DNA of 64,000 nt. Origin: Flabesymbios commensalis (lineage: Eukaryota; Annelida; Polychaeta; Terebellida; Flabelligeridae). How positions within the stretch are numbered: position 1 is the first letter of the stretch; every line of letters starts with the position of its first letter. Below, piece by piece: positions 23,241 through 35,239 of this stretch. The translations under genes and the position numbers were made by a program. The DNA lies in NCBI GenBank assembly GCA_964017125.1, contig OZ024903.1:60264670-60328669 (forward strand), read 5' to 3'. The notes beneath the pieces are model-generated. The model had not been told where the DNA came from. It worked only from the letters and a program-made list of their open reading frames with translations, and made no database searches.

Positions 23241-23488
23241 TTAACCCTTTAAACCCTCATGATACCTCAATGTATCGTTTGAATTTCAACGATTGAAAAT
23301 AAAGATCTATAAATTTGTTTTAACAATATCAGGCGATGCTTTGTTAAAGTGTTACAATTATTGTCCTGTACTGAAGGAAGATGTCAAGAAGTTAAAGATA
23401 AATTAACAGATTAAAGTCAATTGACATTTATATTTCAGCACATATAATCAGGAACGTTTTGGTGCATCGTGAGTGTTTAAGGGGTAAC
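23241..23488. mobile_element. MITE with TTAACCCTTTAAA-type terminal inverted repeats
   Basis: The left end reads TTAACCCTTTAAACCCTCAT and the right end, read in reverse, GTTACCCCTTAAACACTCA. Homology extends about 30 bp inwards (TGATACCTCAA / CGATGCACCAA). It has no coding capacity. The TTAA at the end followed by CCC is the pattern of piggyBac-type non-autonomous elements; the family assignment is an inference. Confidence 0.6.
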
Positions 23489-24233
23489 ACATGGGACACT
23501 CTTAAATAAATCTAGAATTTTACTATTATCGATCGAGACAATCATGTGCATGCATAATGTAAATGCAGATTTCCGTCAAAACCGATGTAATATAATTTGG
23601 GAACTGTGCTTCTCACTCGTTTTTAAATACATGTATTTTCATGGGATATTATGTTTTTGTTAATGAATGTTGCATTTTGTACCGGCGCGGTGGCGCCCCT
23701 CCTGTCCCAAAAACAAAAACAATATTTGTGCCGAAATATTTGGGACCTAAAATTTCAACATTTTGCTGGGGACTAATCCCCCGGACCACTCTAGAAAATA
23801 CAAGAGGCTGGTTGTCCTGTGGTGTGTATGAATTATTGTAAAAAAAAGATAGCGACCCCCTCAGCCTATCAACTTTTGGATCAGCCACTGGCACTGCTGA
23901 TATATGTTGAACCCCGATAACGTTTTGGGATAGACAATTTTGTTTAAAATATCCTTTTTATGGTATCTATTTTACGAATTGTATTTTAATGACATATGTA
24001 TTCAGTTCAGAGCATAGAGCGTTTTATCATTGCCATTCTTATCCACTAAAGAATCCTGATTGTTTTCGCACTGCGATTTTGGGTGAATGAAGGAGACTAG
24101 GAGTTAATTTCAAAATAAAGATACTCTATAATCTTAGAACTGTGTCATGAAAAATTCCGCTCTAAAACCGTGGTGTATGGAATTATTTTAGTTTTCGGGA
24201 TGGAAAATGATGCTTTGAGGCATCATGAGAGAT

Positions 24234-24338
24234 AAACCCTCTAACCCCGCATCACGCCTCAATGCATTATTTCTATTCTCAACACAAACTTATGGAAAAA
24301 TAAAGCTTTGAGGCACCATGAGGCGTTTAAAGGGTTAA
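24234..24338. mobile_element. Short MITE, same TTAACCC family
   Basis: About 105 bp. The left end AAACCCTCTAACCCCGCATC pairs with the right end CGTTTAAAGGGTTAA in reverse. The next inner block, CACGCCTCAA, is mirrored by TTGAGGCACC. A half copy of the family lies immediately to the left (CTTTGAGGCATCATGAGAG) and another at about 23050-23102. Confidence 0.6.
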
Positions 24339-24769
24339 CTCATGTAACACTCTAAAGAAGTATAGAATGGCACTTTTGTCGACACGTGTACATGCATAAT
24401 GTAAATTCACTGTGAGCAATGCTGTTATCATTTAGAAACTGTGTCTCTCGCTTTAAAAAAATATATATATCAGAGTATAATATGTTATTTTTAATGAGTG
24501 TTACATTGCTGATATATGTTTCAACTCCAATAAAGGTTATTATTTTAAGAATTATTTTGTAATGGCATATGCAATCAGTTTATCATGTTGATGAAACCAA
24601 GGTTTTAATATAGGTCATGCAGCTCTCTATATGATAACTAAGCTTCAGGCATGTATCGAACACGCCTGGATAACTTACATGTTGTCGATTTGTTTAAAAG
24701 CTCTACATATGTGTTAATGAAGTTAAAGGACAAGGTCTGACAATAAAGGAATATTTAACACTCACGTCT

Positions 24770-25757
24770 CGCTCTCGTTTTCAACACGTTTTCATGTCAA
24801 GTATTTGTAAAGTATTATTGAGGACATCAGCACGTTGATATAACATCATAACGACGTCCTATACGTCTTCAAAATGTAACGCTTTTTGCGTCTTCCCAAC
24901 GTCTTTGCAACGTTTTCGAGGGAAATATACCCATCACGTTTTCAAGACGTTCTCATGTTAACGTCTTTGTTAGGTTCTATTGAGGACATCGTCACGCTGA
25001 TACAGCGTCATAACAACGCCCTACACGTCTTTAAAATGTAACGCTTTTTGCGTCTTCCGAACGTTTTAGCAACGTTTTCGAAAGAAACGTCCTCATTACG
25101 TTTGGAACACGTTCTCATATTAACGTATTTATCAGGTGATATTGAGGACATCAGCACGTTGATACAACCTCATAAGGGCGTCCTACACGTCTTTAAAATG
25201 TAACGCTTTATGCGTCTTCCAAACGTCTTAGCAACGTCTTCGAAAAAACGTCTTCAATACGCTTTGAACATGTTCTCATATTACTGTATTTATCAGGTGA
25301 TATTGAGGACATCAGCACGTTGATACAACGTCATAAAGGCGTCCTACACGTCTTTAAAATGTAACGCTTTTTGCGTCTTTTAAACGTCTTAGCAACGTCT
25401 TCGAAGGAAACGTTTTCAATACGTTTTGAACACGTTCTCATATTAACGTATTCATCAGGTGTTATTGAGGACATCAGTACGTTGATACAACGTCATAAAG
25501 GCGTCCTACACGTCTTTAAAATGTAACGCTTTTTGCGTCTTCCAAACGTCTTAGCAACGTCTTCGAAGGTAACGTTTCCAATACGTTTTGAACACGTTCT
25601 CATATTAACGTATTTATCAGGTGATATTGAGGACATCAGTACGTTGATACAACGTCATAAAGGCGTGCTACACGTCTTTAAAATGTAACGCTTTTTGTGT
25701 CTTCCAGACGTCTTAATGACGTTTTAGAAGAAAACGTCTCCATCACGTCTTCAATAC
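24770..25757. repeat. 162-bp tandem array, about six units
   Basis: The landmark GAGGACATC occurs at 24820, 24982, 25144, 25305, 25467 and 25629, giving a period of 161-162 bp. Units also share AAAATGTAACGCTTTTTGCG and are filled with short AACGTCTT and AACGTTTT words. The inner units are more alike than the first, as expected for an array homogenised by unequal exchange. It abuts the foldback element that starts near 25766. Confidence 0.9.
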
Positions 25758-26889
25758 CTCAAATGGTTTACTGGGTTAAGTCTGAATTAGGTTACCAATG
25801 CTTGATTTGTCCAGTAATTTATCATTATGGCCAATTTCAAAATGGCCGCCGTAAAATCTATGTTTTTTTCCGAAATGTATTATTGAACATGGTTTTCTTA
25901 AATTTCGCATCGCAAGCACTGTTTGAGTGTCTAATATTACATTTTATTGTTCGTTCAAGTGTTTAAAAATGCTGGAATGTGATATTTAAGACTGATATTT
26001 AAGAATCCAAGATGGCTGCCAGAAATGATCAAGAAAATGTTCAAAATTTTATATTTTCTTGCAAAGATTTTAGCACATGTTTTATCACGTAAGAAAATCC
26101 CAACGATCGGTGTCATTTGGTTCAGAGACAACCCTTGAGTGAAAATCATATGATTAGTGCTTGATTTGTAGATTAATTAATCAATATGGCCGATTTTAAA
26201 ATGGTCAACGTGAAATCAATGCTTAATCTTCATATGCTTAATTCATCATGGTTTGCTTAATTTTTATCTCAGAAGCACGGTTTTTGTGTCTATTCTTATT
26301 TTGTAATGCTGGATGAATCCACTGAATATATCTATGTATATTTTAACATGTTTATGTACTATAATATGTTATTTAAGTAGAAATCCAAGATGGCCGCCGT
26401 AAAAATGGCAAATAATATTTTCGAAACTTTTGAAAATTGTTCATGAGCACACGTTTAGCTCTATACGAAAACCTCAGTGAGCGGTATTATTTGGTTCAGA
26501 GGCATATATTAAGTCAAAATCAGGTGATTAATTCTTGATTTGTCAAGTAATTAATCATTATGGCCGATTTCAAAATGGTCGCCGTTAAGAAATGCATTAT
26601 TGAACATCGTTTACCTAATAGTCATAGTATAAGCACGGTTTTGATGTAATATCTTAAAGCGACACAATCAGGCTAAAATCATAAAAAAATCTGAAATTTT
26701 CTGTTGGTTTCTTAATATGACCATATGATGTAAACATGTCCATAGACTAGAACTGCAAAAGTTTTTTTAATTTTTTTGTGCTGCGCATTTACCAGTTAGG
26801 CGAGATATAGAGACGAAATTCCCGTATTTCTTATTTTGGACATGTATGTTCGAAATAAGAAATCAGGAATTTTGATCTGGTGCTAAAAA

Positions 26890-29040
26890 TATACTACAGT
26901 AACAAAGATCACTTTTGTAGTGGCTCACATAATTTTCAAGGTGGCAGTTATCACTTCCTCACTGGCCAAGATCACTTTTGTGGTTGCTGAACTTTTAAAA
27001 TCACTGTGGTCACTTCTTCAGTGGTCAAGATCACTGTTGTAGTGGCTGAGATAACTTTTAAAGTGGTTCTAATCACTTCGATCGGTGGCAAAGATCTCTT
27101 TGTAGTGGATAAGATAACTTTTAGAATGGTTGTAATCACTTCATCAGTGGTCAAGATCACTTTTGTAGTGGTTTAGATAATTTTTAAAGTGGCTGTGGTC
27201 ACTTATTCAGTGGCCAAGATCACTTTGTAGTAGCTGACATAATTTTCAAAGTGGCTGTTATCACTTGTTCACTGACCACTTTTGTAGTTGCTGAGATAAC
27301 GTTTAGACTCGCTGTGATCTCTTCTTCAGTGGTCACGATCACTTTTGTAGTGGCTGAGATAACTTTTAGAATGGTTGTAATCACTTCGTCAGTGGTCAAG
27401 ACCACCTTTGTAGCGATCTAGATTTTTTAAGTGGCTATCAGTGGCCAAGATCACTCTGTAATGGCTCAGATAATTTTTTCAGTGGCTGACACCAGTTTGT
27501 TAGTGACCAAAATCCCATTCGTAGTGGCTGACAGAACTTTTAAAGTGGCTATGATCACTTCTTTAGTGGTCATGATAGCTTGTGTAGTGGCTGAGATAAT
27601 TTTTAAAGTGGATGTGACCACTTATGTAGTCGTCAAGATCACTTTTGTAGTGGCTTAGATCATTTTCAAAGTATATGTGATCGCTTCTTTAGTGGCCAAG
27701 ATCACTTTTTGTAGTGGCTGAGATAACTGTTAAAGGTGATGTGATCACTTCTGCAGTGTCCAAGATCACCTTTGTAGTGGCTGAGATAACTTTTAAAGTG
27801 ATTGTAATGATTTCTTCGGTGGTCAAGATCACTTTTGTAGTGGTTTAGATATTTTTTTAAAGTGGATATGATCCCTTTAGTGGCCAAGATCACTTTTGTA
27901 TCGGCTGACATACTTATCAAAGTGGCTGTTCTTCTTCACTGGCCAAGATCACCTTTGTAGTGGCTGAGATAACTTTAAAATTCGCTCTGATCACTTCTTC
28001 AGTGGTCAAGATCCCTTTTGTAGTGGCTGAGATAACTTTTAAAATAGTTGCTTTAACTTATTGGGTGGTCAAAATCACTTTTGTCATGGCTGAGATAACT
28101 TTTAGAATGGTTGTAATCACTTCGTCAGTGGTCAAGACCAATTTTGTAGCGAATTAGATAATTTTTCAAGTGGCTGTGATCACTTCTTCAGTGACGATTA
28201 CTCTGTAATGGCTTAGATAACTTTTTCAGTGGCTGACACCAGTTTGTTAGTGACCAAAATCACCTTTGTAGTGGCTGACATAACTTTTAAAGCAGCTATG
28301 ATCACTTCTTCAGTGGTCAAGATAACTTGTGTAGTGGCTGAGATAACTTTTAAAGTGGATGTGATCACTTCTTTAGTCGTCAAGATCACTTTTGTAGTGG
28401 CTTAGATCATTTTCAAAGTGTGTGTGATCGCTCTTTTAGTGGCCAAGACCATTTTTGTAGTGGCTGAGATAACTTTTAAAGTTGATGTGATTACTTCTGA
28501 AGTGTCCAAGATAACTGTTGTAGTGGCTGAGATAACTTGTAAAGTGGTTGTAATTACTTCTTCGGTCGTCAAAATCACTTTTGTAGTGGTTTAGATATTT
28601 TTTAAAGTGGCTGTGATCACTTCTTCAGTGGCCAAGATCACTTTGTAATGTCTTAGGTATTTTTTTCAGTGGCTGACACTAGTTTGTTAGTGGCCAAGAT
28701 CACCTTTGCAGTGGCTGAGATAACTTTTAAATTGGCTGTGATCACTTATTTAGTCGTCAATATCACTTTTGTAGTGGCTTAGATCATTTTCAAAGTGGGT
28801 GTGATCGCTTCTTTAGTGGCCAAGATCACTTTTGTGGTGGCTGAGATAACTTTTAAAGTGGTTGTAATTACTTCTTCGGTGGTAAGATCACTTTTGTAGT
28901 GGTTTAGATAACTTTTAAAGTGGATGTGATCATTTCTTCAGTGGCCAAGATCACTTTGTAGTGGCTTAGATAAATTTGTCACTGGCTTTGATCACCCTTG
29001 TAGTGGCTCAGATAACTTTTAAGGTGGCTGTGATCTCTGG
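26890..29040. repeat. 63-bp minisatellite built from three 21-bp units
   Basis: The typical unit is GTGGCTGAGATAACTTTTAAA, then GTGGCTGTGATCACTTCTTC(A), then GTGGTCAAGATCACTTTTGTA (each 21 bp). About 34 units fill the 2.1 kb, with occasional short deletions. Because 21 and 63 are multiples of three, open frames recur on both strands. On the plus strand a unit reads VAEITFK-VAVITSS-VVKITFV, on the minus strand TTKVILT-TEEVITA-TLKVISA. Stops and shifts break every frame within about 75 codons, so these are not annotated as genes. Confidence 0.9.
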
Positions 29041-29218
29041 AGTAAACACCAAAACAGTGTTTCTATAATGATTATTACGTAGTACATGTTTAACAATTAA
29101 AGGGAACTAAATTTTCATTTTTTCAGGAGACAAGGCTTTAGGTCACCGGGGCCAAAGCAGAAGAAACGCATATTTTCTAGTCATTTTCACTGCTGCCATT
29201 TAGATTTAGATTCTACTT

Positions 29219-29610
29219 GGGACATGGCGCAATGGTTAGAGTGTGGCGCTCTGCTGATGTCGCTGCCTGCCGTGCGGTTTCGAATCCGCTTGGTGCAGAA
29301 TTTTCAGAGAAATATCATGTTTCTCCCCTCTCAATCTTGGGACATTGTTGAGATGTTGTGTCCTTGGGCAAGGCACTTTACCCTCAAATGCTTCACTTAA
29401 CTGAGGTGAAAATGAGTACCTGGTAGGACAGAGATGGCAATGTGTACGATAAGTTCAAGGCGCCGAAACGGCTGCAGGACTGTATGCTCTCCGTGGAGTT
29501 GAAATGGCACACGAATGAACAGGTCCAGTGACCAGGGGGTAAGATGTAAAGTCGGATGATGGGTCTTCAGACTTGATATCAGACTATAAACCTGCACCTT
29601 TATCTTATAG
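29219..29610 (+). mobile_element. tRNA-derived SINE with a different central domain
   Basis: The head GGGACATGGCGCAATGGTTA (A-box-like) is followed by GGTTTCGAATCCG (B-box-like) near 29277. The middle contains CCTTGGGCAAGGCACTTTAC and TGAGTACCTGG, a type of conserved central sequence shared among animal SINE superfamilies; which superfamily is not certain. The 3' end is not sharply defined. It lies inside the right half of the foldback element and differs from the dimeric SINE of this window. Confidence 0.65.
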
Positions 29611-30569
29611 CACTTGACATTACTTTTAGTAGATTCACTGAAAATTAAAATGCAAAATTAAATATCAAGACCGTGTTTGTGAGATGACTATTATGTTATA
29701 TACAACATCTTCAATAAAGCATTTTAGGAGTATTCGTTGATTTCATGGCGGCCATTTTGTAATCGGCCATAATTATTAATTTCTTAACAAATCAAGCATT
29801 AATAACCTGATCTTGACTCATAGAACGTCTCGGAAATAAATAATACCGCTCATGGAGGTTTTCATACAGATACAGAATAGAGCGTGTGCTCATAAATTAT
29901 TTGTAAAATGCTGCGACTTTTTGACAATGTTGTGGCGGCCATCTTGAATTTCTTAGTAAATTTCTACTTTTTTCCCATGTCATTATACTTTTATTAGACA
30001 TGGTGAGGATTAAAAAGTAAGATTCGACACTTAAATTGTGTCTGTGAGATAACTGTGTAAAAAACATGTTCAATAATGCATTTTACGAGAATTACCGGTA
30101 ATTGATTTCACAGCGACTATTTTGAAATAGGCCATAATTATTAATTATTCAACACATCAAGCATTAATCACCTGATTTTTGTTCATGGGTATGTGTCTCT
30201 CAATGAAATGATACCGCTCATAGAGGTTATCGTACACCATTAGAGCCTGTGCTCGTAAACTATTTGCAATTTTGAGCATTTTCTTCACCATTTTCTGGCG
30301 GCCATATTGGATTGGGTGGTAAATATCACATTATAGCATTTGTAAATACTTAAGCGAACATTAAAATGTAAGATTAGATACCAAACTGTGATTGTGATGT
30401 GAAATTTAAGAAAATCATGTTTGATAATGCATTTCAGGAAAAATCATGGATTTTACGGCGGCCATTTTGAAATTGATCATAAGAATCAATTACTCGAAAA
30501 ATCAAGCATTGGTAACCTAATTCTGACTTAAGGGATGTATCTGAATCAAATGGTACCGCTCATGGAGAT

Positions 30570-31400
30570 TTTCATGCACAAACCTGTTGTCATAAGCTAT
30601 ATGCGAAAAAATGAAAAAAATTGACAATTTTTAAAAATTGCATTTTGCGACATATCTACAATATCCAAAATAGCTCTTAGAGGTGAGATGCTACTCCAAA
30701 ATTATATTTTTTTTACTATTTTATCTCCACAGATATATGACCTGATGGATAAAAAAACTAAATACAACAATATATGATTTAACTGGCCCAACATTGTGAT
30801 AGAGTGAGAATGACGCGAAAATCATATTTGAGCAAATATTTTCTCTAAAAATTGGGTAGGTGTACAAAAGTGTCAAATTCTCAGCCGCCCTCATTTTCTG
30901 CAATGTCATCAACCTGATTCTGTATCTAGAGATCCCTGAGAACAATTCTAGACATGTGGACAAATGTTGTACCGCCGGCTTAGGTACCTCGAAAATTTGG
31001 ACCCCACTGCTGCTGTACTAAATAGAATGTAGTCTTTATCGGGATCACTGTATGGCAAAAAAAAGAATCAACCAGCTTGTTTTTTTTGGCTGGGATGTTC
31101 ATAATGTTCATTATAGCCTACTAGTTAAGTCAAAGTTATTATTATTTGTAAGACATTATGGTTATAATTTAATTACCCCTGAAAGGATTGACTCACGATT
31201 TATCTATCTTATTTTATCATACAAAAAAACAGACACATAAAATGGGGAAAAATTGTTTATTAAAAATAAACATCAAAATAAACAACTACAAATAAAAAGG
31301 GCTTCACTTTAAATGTTGTTAATGTAAACGTGGTTGTAACAGAGTGAAGCCCTAATACCAAAATAGGTATAAATCTACTTGACAGTCGGTTAACAGGATT
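30570..31400. other. Gene-free AT-rich stretch
   Basis: No element end or coding signal was recognised between the right arm of FB2 and the tandem repeats at 31.4 kb. Confidence 0.4.
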
Positions 31401-31404
31401 AAAC

Positions 31405-31780
31405 CAGTGAGTATTTATACATGTCTCTAGTTGATCTAATCTACTGTCTCTAATTGATCAAATCTACTATGAATATTTATACATGTCTGTAATTGATCTA
31501 ATCTACTATGCATATTAATACATGTCTGTAATTGATCTAATCTACTATTTAAATGTGAGCTTTGACTCTTGTATTATTACAAACAAATTACATAAAATAT
31601 TATTAACAAAAACTACCAATACCAATCTAGTAATTGTTCACACAAAACAAAACCTTAAAATAACAATCTACTAATTGTTCACATTAATATATTAAAGTGA
31701 ACTTTGACTCTTGTATCATTACATACAAATCACATAATATTGACAAAATCTATCAATACCATTATTAAACAAGATTATTT
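31405..31780. repeat. Short tandem and direct repeats
   Basis: Four units of TACATGTCTGTAATTGATCT plus AATCTACTAT-type sequence lie at about 31415-31552. A sentence of about 130 bp (TTTGACTCTTGTATTATTAC, later CTACCAATACC) occurs at about 31560 and again at about 31693. An ATT trinucleotide run follows at about 31823-31850. Confidence 0.65.
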
Positions 31781-32029
31781 GTTGTTCAGGAGGGTATGAA
31801 AACGGCACTCAGACACGAAGTCTTATTATTATTATTATTATTATTATTTTTTTTTTGTCATTCTGTTCTATTTTTGTTAGCGTCGACTCATGCAAGATTA
31901 TGTTCTTGCAGAAGTTTAATTGAATAATTATATTGCTTTTACGTTACACTGGGAGGCATCAAAGCAGCTGGAATACTGAGCTTTACGAAAACAAACAAAG
32001 AGGAAAACTTGGAATAAAAATGGTGACCC

Positions 32030-33600
32030 AAACATAATTTCATAGGATCCACTTGAAACCTAAAGTCACTTTGGCAAAGCCAGAGAATGGCCTACAGGAA
32101 AACCAGCCCCTAGGATTATTCCAGAGTCATCACAAATTGGCATAATTGCATTAATTACATAAAATGAAACCAAGAGATTATCAACTATAGCTCTTCAAAT
32201 AATTTAAAGTATTAATAATGAGAACGTTAAATCTTAACTTCCTAACATGAATTATTTCAAACCTACATTTAAAGTGCAGCCGGCCAATAAATGACTGAAA
32301 ATCCGACCTGTTTAAATACCTTTATGAGCACTAATATTGTATATTTAAATTATTATTATTATTATTATTATTTTAAAGAGTAGCTGGTATCTATGCTTCA
32401 TTGAACCAAAAATAACAAAAAAAGAAAACTCCAATCAATGAGGAAAGGTGCCAAAAACATAGTTTTGACAAAGACCTATCTGAAACCGAAAGCTGTACTG
32501 GCGAGGCCAGAAAATAGCCCACAGGAAACAAATCCTGACAGGAATCAGTGGGTCAACCACAAATTGGCACCAGCCAATGTGATTATCGCCTCCAGAGTTA
32601 ATCAATTCTTGCTAAATAAAATCCTAGAAACAACAATCGCTCCTCTTATTGAGTTATATTATTTGGAAATGTTTGCCCTGCAAATCACACGATAAAATGT
32701 ACCCCAAAAAATTAAGTAACAAAGATGAAACTCCCAACAACGAGGGAAATGGCCAAAAATATATGTTCCTGACAACAAGACCTATCTGAAACCCCATAAG
32801 GCCGCACTGGCACCCAAATTTGTATGCAAAAGTGCAAATGATTTTTTCGTTATGTCATTCCGCAAATGTTGGATACATTTATGAGAAACCGACCAGTGTT
32901 ACTCTGAGTTTATGAGAATTCGTGATTTATAATCAATTTGTTAAAATTGATAATTTAATAACAGCGAAAATTTACGATTGAAACAAAGAAAGGGCGATAA
33001 TGTGAGGTTTTGAGACTGACTAGACCACATAAAAAGCCAACAATGTCAATGTGACAAAAATAAGGCTCATTTATAATCAAATAATTGGTCAGACAGATTC
33101 AATAATAACCACACAAAGCCACAGAGCTCTATCTAATAAATATAGAAACTATTAAAAGTATTTGTAACATAAATTTCTTTATAGCTCTATCTAAACATAA
33201 AGTATATGTATAAGAGGATTTTTTTTTTTTTTGGAAATTTGGTAGATGAGAACGAGCTTTTTAAATTTCAGATAAAAAATATGTGGTATAGATGCTTCAT
33301 TGAACCATATCATAGCAACAAAATTGAAAACTCCAAACAAACAGAAAAGGGCCACACATATATTTTTTGACAGCAAAAACCTCTGAAACCGAAGGCTGCA
33401 CTGACAAAGCCAGAGAATAACCCACAGAAAAACAGTTTCTGGAAGAAATCAGAAAGGTTACCACCAAATAGCATCAGCCAATGTGATTATCGCCTCTAAA
33501 GTTAATCAATTCTTGCCCCTCTAATTCTTTGAAACAACCATAACCAGTCTCATTGATTTAAATTACTATCAAATTATATGATCAATGTGCATTAAACTTT
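32030..33600. repeat. Direct repeats of a sentence of about 230 bp
   Basis: A sentence containing CTGAAACCGAAAGCTG, GCCAGAAAATAGCCCACAGG and CAGCCAATGTGATTATCGCC lies at about 32394-32620 and again at about 33291-33520. Shorter pieces lie at about 32050-32150 and 32720-32820. The 83-codon open frame in the second copy is not kept in the others, so it is not called a gene. An ATT run lies at 32350-32375. Confidence 0.65.
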
Positions 33601-33609
33601 AAGTTAGCA

Positions 33610-34780
33610 CTACCTTTTAAATTCCTAACATTATATATTTTTTAGCCTATATTTTTATTAAAATCATGAAAGAACCGTCCAAACCAAAATTAATCCAGAT
33701 GAATTTTTCATTAATTTATGTCAATCCAAAAAATGTGTCACTGTCAGTGGCTGGGGTGACGATTCAACCAGTCTAATGCTAGTAATGGACAAATGAAATA
33801 GTCTAGATTACATTTGTATATAAACCCTTTTTTTTATGATTTTTTTTTTATTTAATGATCATGAAAAGAAACGAAAAGCGATTAGAATATATTGGACAGG
33901 TACAAATATGCAGTGTCTAGATTAAAAAATAATAATAATTAGAATTATCAGACCAAGGACAGGTCTAGCCTGGCCTGCCTAGACCATAGGCAAAAGTAGA
34001 TCAGACGTCCAAAGGCAGAGCCTTGACCTGAGTCTTAACTCAGACCTCCTTGCTCGGACTAGTCAGAGTAAATTAACAGCGCGTACCGATAATACTATTA
34101 AAAGTATAATACTATTAAAATTAGTTAGTAGTCGCAACAAAGACGCTTTCAATTTCAACGTGAGCGATAATATAACAATTTGAGTTGACTCTAGGCCTAC
34201 CTCATGGGCCATGGCGTCATGCCGCATGGCCATGGGCTGTAGTCAAGAAATTAAAATAAAAGACTCTGATACGGGGTTGAATATGTTAAAAAACAATGCG
34301 AAACTATATCTAAAATATATAAGAACTATTGAAACGTATTTGAAATACGAAATTTTCTTGATAGACATAGAATCTGGCATATAAATTTATATTTCTATCG
34401 GATTAAATGGCTGGGACAGCTCAGTCAGATTAGAGTTCCTGAAAAGAGGTCGCTAAAAACAAACAAAAACCGAACCAAACACGAATTGCAAATCTTGGAA
34501 TTCGCCTGAGATTAAAAGTCCATTTTGTGTTTGATAAATGGAGCTTTCATTTTATGAAAACTCTGTATTTATTTCCTGTGACACTTTTGAAGGCTGATTT
34601 AACTACTCAATGAGGGTAAATAACATCTTAGTGTTGTTGAGCTGCTAGCCTAATCGTCAGGATGTAGCAGTAGCCAACAATCATGTGTAGGCATATATAT
34701 AATGCATGATTGTGTACTTGATTACTTTGAAGGTTTAGATTTAATAATAACAGATGTAAATGATTTGAATGTGTGATTGT
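33610..34780. other. Gene-free stretch upstream of the sulfotransferase exon
   Basis: No upstream exon of the gene at 34786 could be recognised here. If its intron is long, the preceding exon may lie beyond the repeats or outside the window. Confidence 0.4.
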
Positions 34781-34785
34781 TTCAG

Positions 34786-35129
34786 TTTGGCAGGAGTACG
34801 TGTCATGTAATATCAAGTCATGGAAAATGTTCCACCAGCATTGGCTGTCGTACCCTGGTCCCCTCTTAATTGTACGGTATAAAGACGTAAAGAAGGACGT
34901 GCTCAAAGAAATACTGAAAGTCACCACTTTTCTAAAACGTCAAGTTGACACACGTGGGATTGAATGCTTGCTGGCGAACAGCGAGGGGAATTTTCATAGA
35001 GTTACAGAATATGAAAGAAAGGCAATACATTATTACAATAACGATATGGTCGACGAGATCAACGATACAAGAGAATACGTGGAAAGACTTATCAGAAGAA
35101 GACTTATAACAAAAAGTGAAAATAGATGA
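34786..35129 (+). CDS. WSC-domain-type (sialate-type) sulfotransferase, 3'-terminal exon
   Basis: The exon follows the acceptor GATTGTTTCAG (34775-34785), enters in phase 1 and ends at TGA (35127-35129), giving about 113 residues. It matches the end of the sulfotransferase domain of WSCD1/WSCD2-like Golgi proteins: a WxxHWLS segment, PLLIVRYKDVKKDVLKEILK, VTTFLKRQVD, then the typical cysteine and SEGNFHR segment and a C-terminal helix. Such enzymes move sulfate from PAPS to sugars such as sialic acid. The N-terminal PAPS-binding exons and any WSC domain are not in the visible upstream sequence. A polyadenylation signal follows 92 bases after the stop. Family-level assignment is good; the substrate is unknown. 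Confidence 0.75.
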
Positions 35130-35220
35130 TCCAGGGTAAAAAAATATCAAAAGGGGTAATTTGTTGGTAGAAAATATATTAACAAAATATTTTCTTATTA
35201 CAAGATGTATTATGGTGGTG

Positions 35221-35226
35221 AATAAA
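35221..35226 (+). promoter_or_regulatory. Polyadenylation signal AATAAA
   Basis: AATAAA lies 92 bases downstream of the sulfotransferase stop codon and is the first such hexamer after it. Confidence 0.55.
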
Positions 35227-35239
35227 TATGCTTGGTATT

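Larger units (their letters stand above)
22440..24770. repeat. Repeat-rich stretch with recurrent GGGAACTGT and TGCATGCATAATGCAAATGCA sentences
   Basis: A sentence with GGGAACTGTGTTTC, a T-rich tract and CTGTGCATGC-ATAATG-CAAATGCA occurs near 22738-22850, 22878, 23193, 23545-23610 and 24387-24445. Some copies contain ATGCAAAT (octamer-like). Between them are TTAA-type hairpin elements (listed separately). No gene is seen. Confidence 0.6.
25766..30560. mobile_element. Large foldback element with minisatellite core (FB2)
   Basis: The left arm (about 25766-26660) holds three diverged units of about 360-380 bp, each with AATGCTTGATTTGTC-like and CATTATGGCC-AATTTCAAAATGGCC sentences. The right arm (about 29640-30560) holds the same units in reverse (GGCGGCCATTTTGAAAT, AATCAAGCATT, ACCTGATTTT). 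The symmetry centre is near 28160, inside the 63-bp minisatellite at 26.9-29.0 kb. A tRNA-derived SINE at 29219 interrupts the right side. No transposase frame exists, so any movement would need outside enzymes. It resembles TU/foldback elements by architecture. Confidence 0.8.

Noticed and set aside
24770-25757. Regular repeats that could be taken for a CRISPR array
   Set aside because: The unit is 162 bp with no unique spacers, and the surroundings are clearly animal DNA with LINEs and introns.
26890-29040. Short open frames with Thr/Val-rich repeats on both strands inside the minisatellite, possibly a repetitive gene
   Set aside because: All frames are broken within about 75 codons, openness appears on both strands because the unit is a multiple of three, and no start, signal peptide or flanking exon is seen.
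32438-32695. 83-codon plus-strand frame with basic residues
   Set aside because: It lies in a direct repeat whose other copies do not keep the frame, and no domain is seen.
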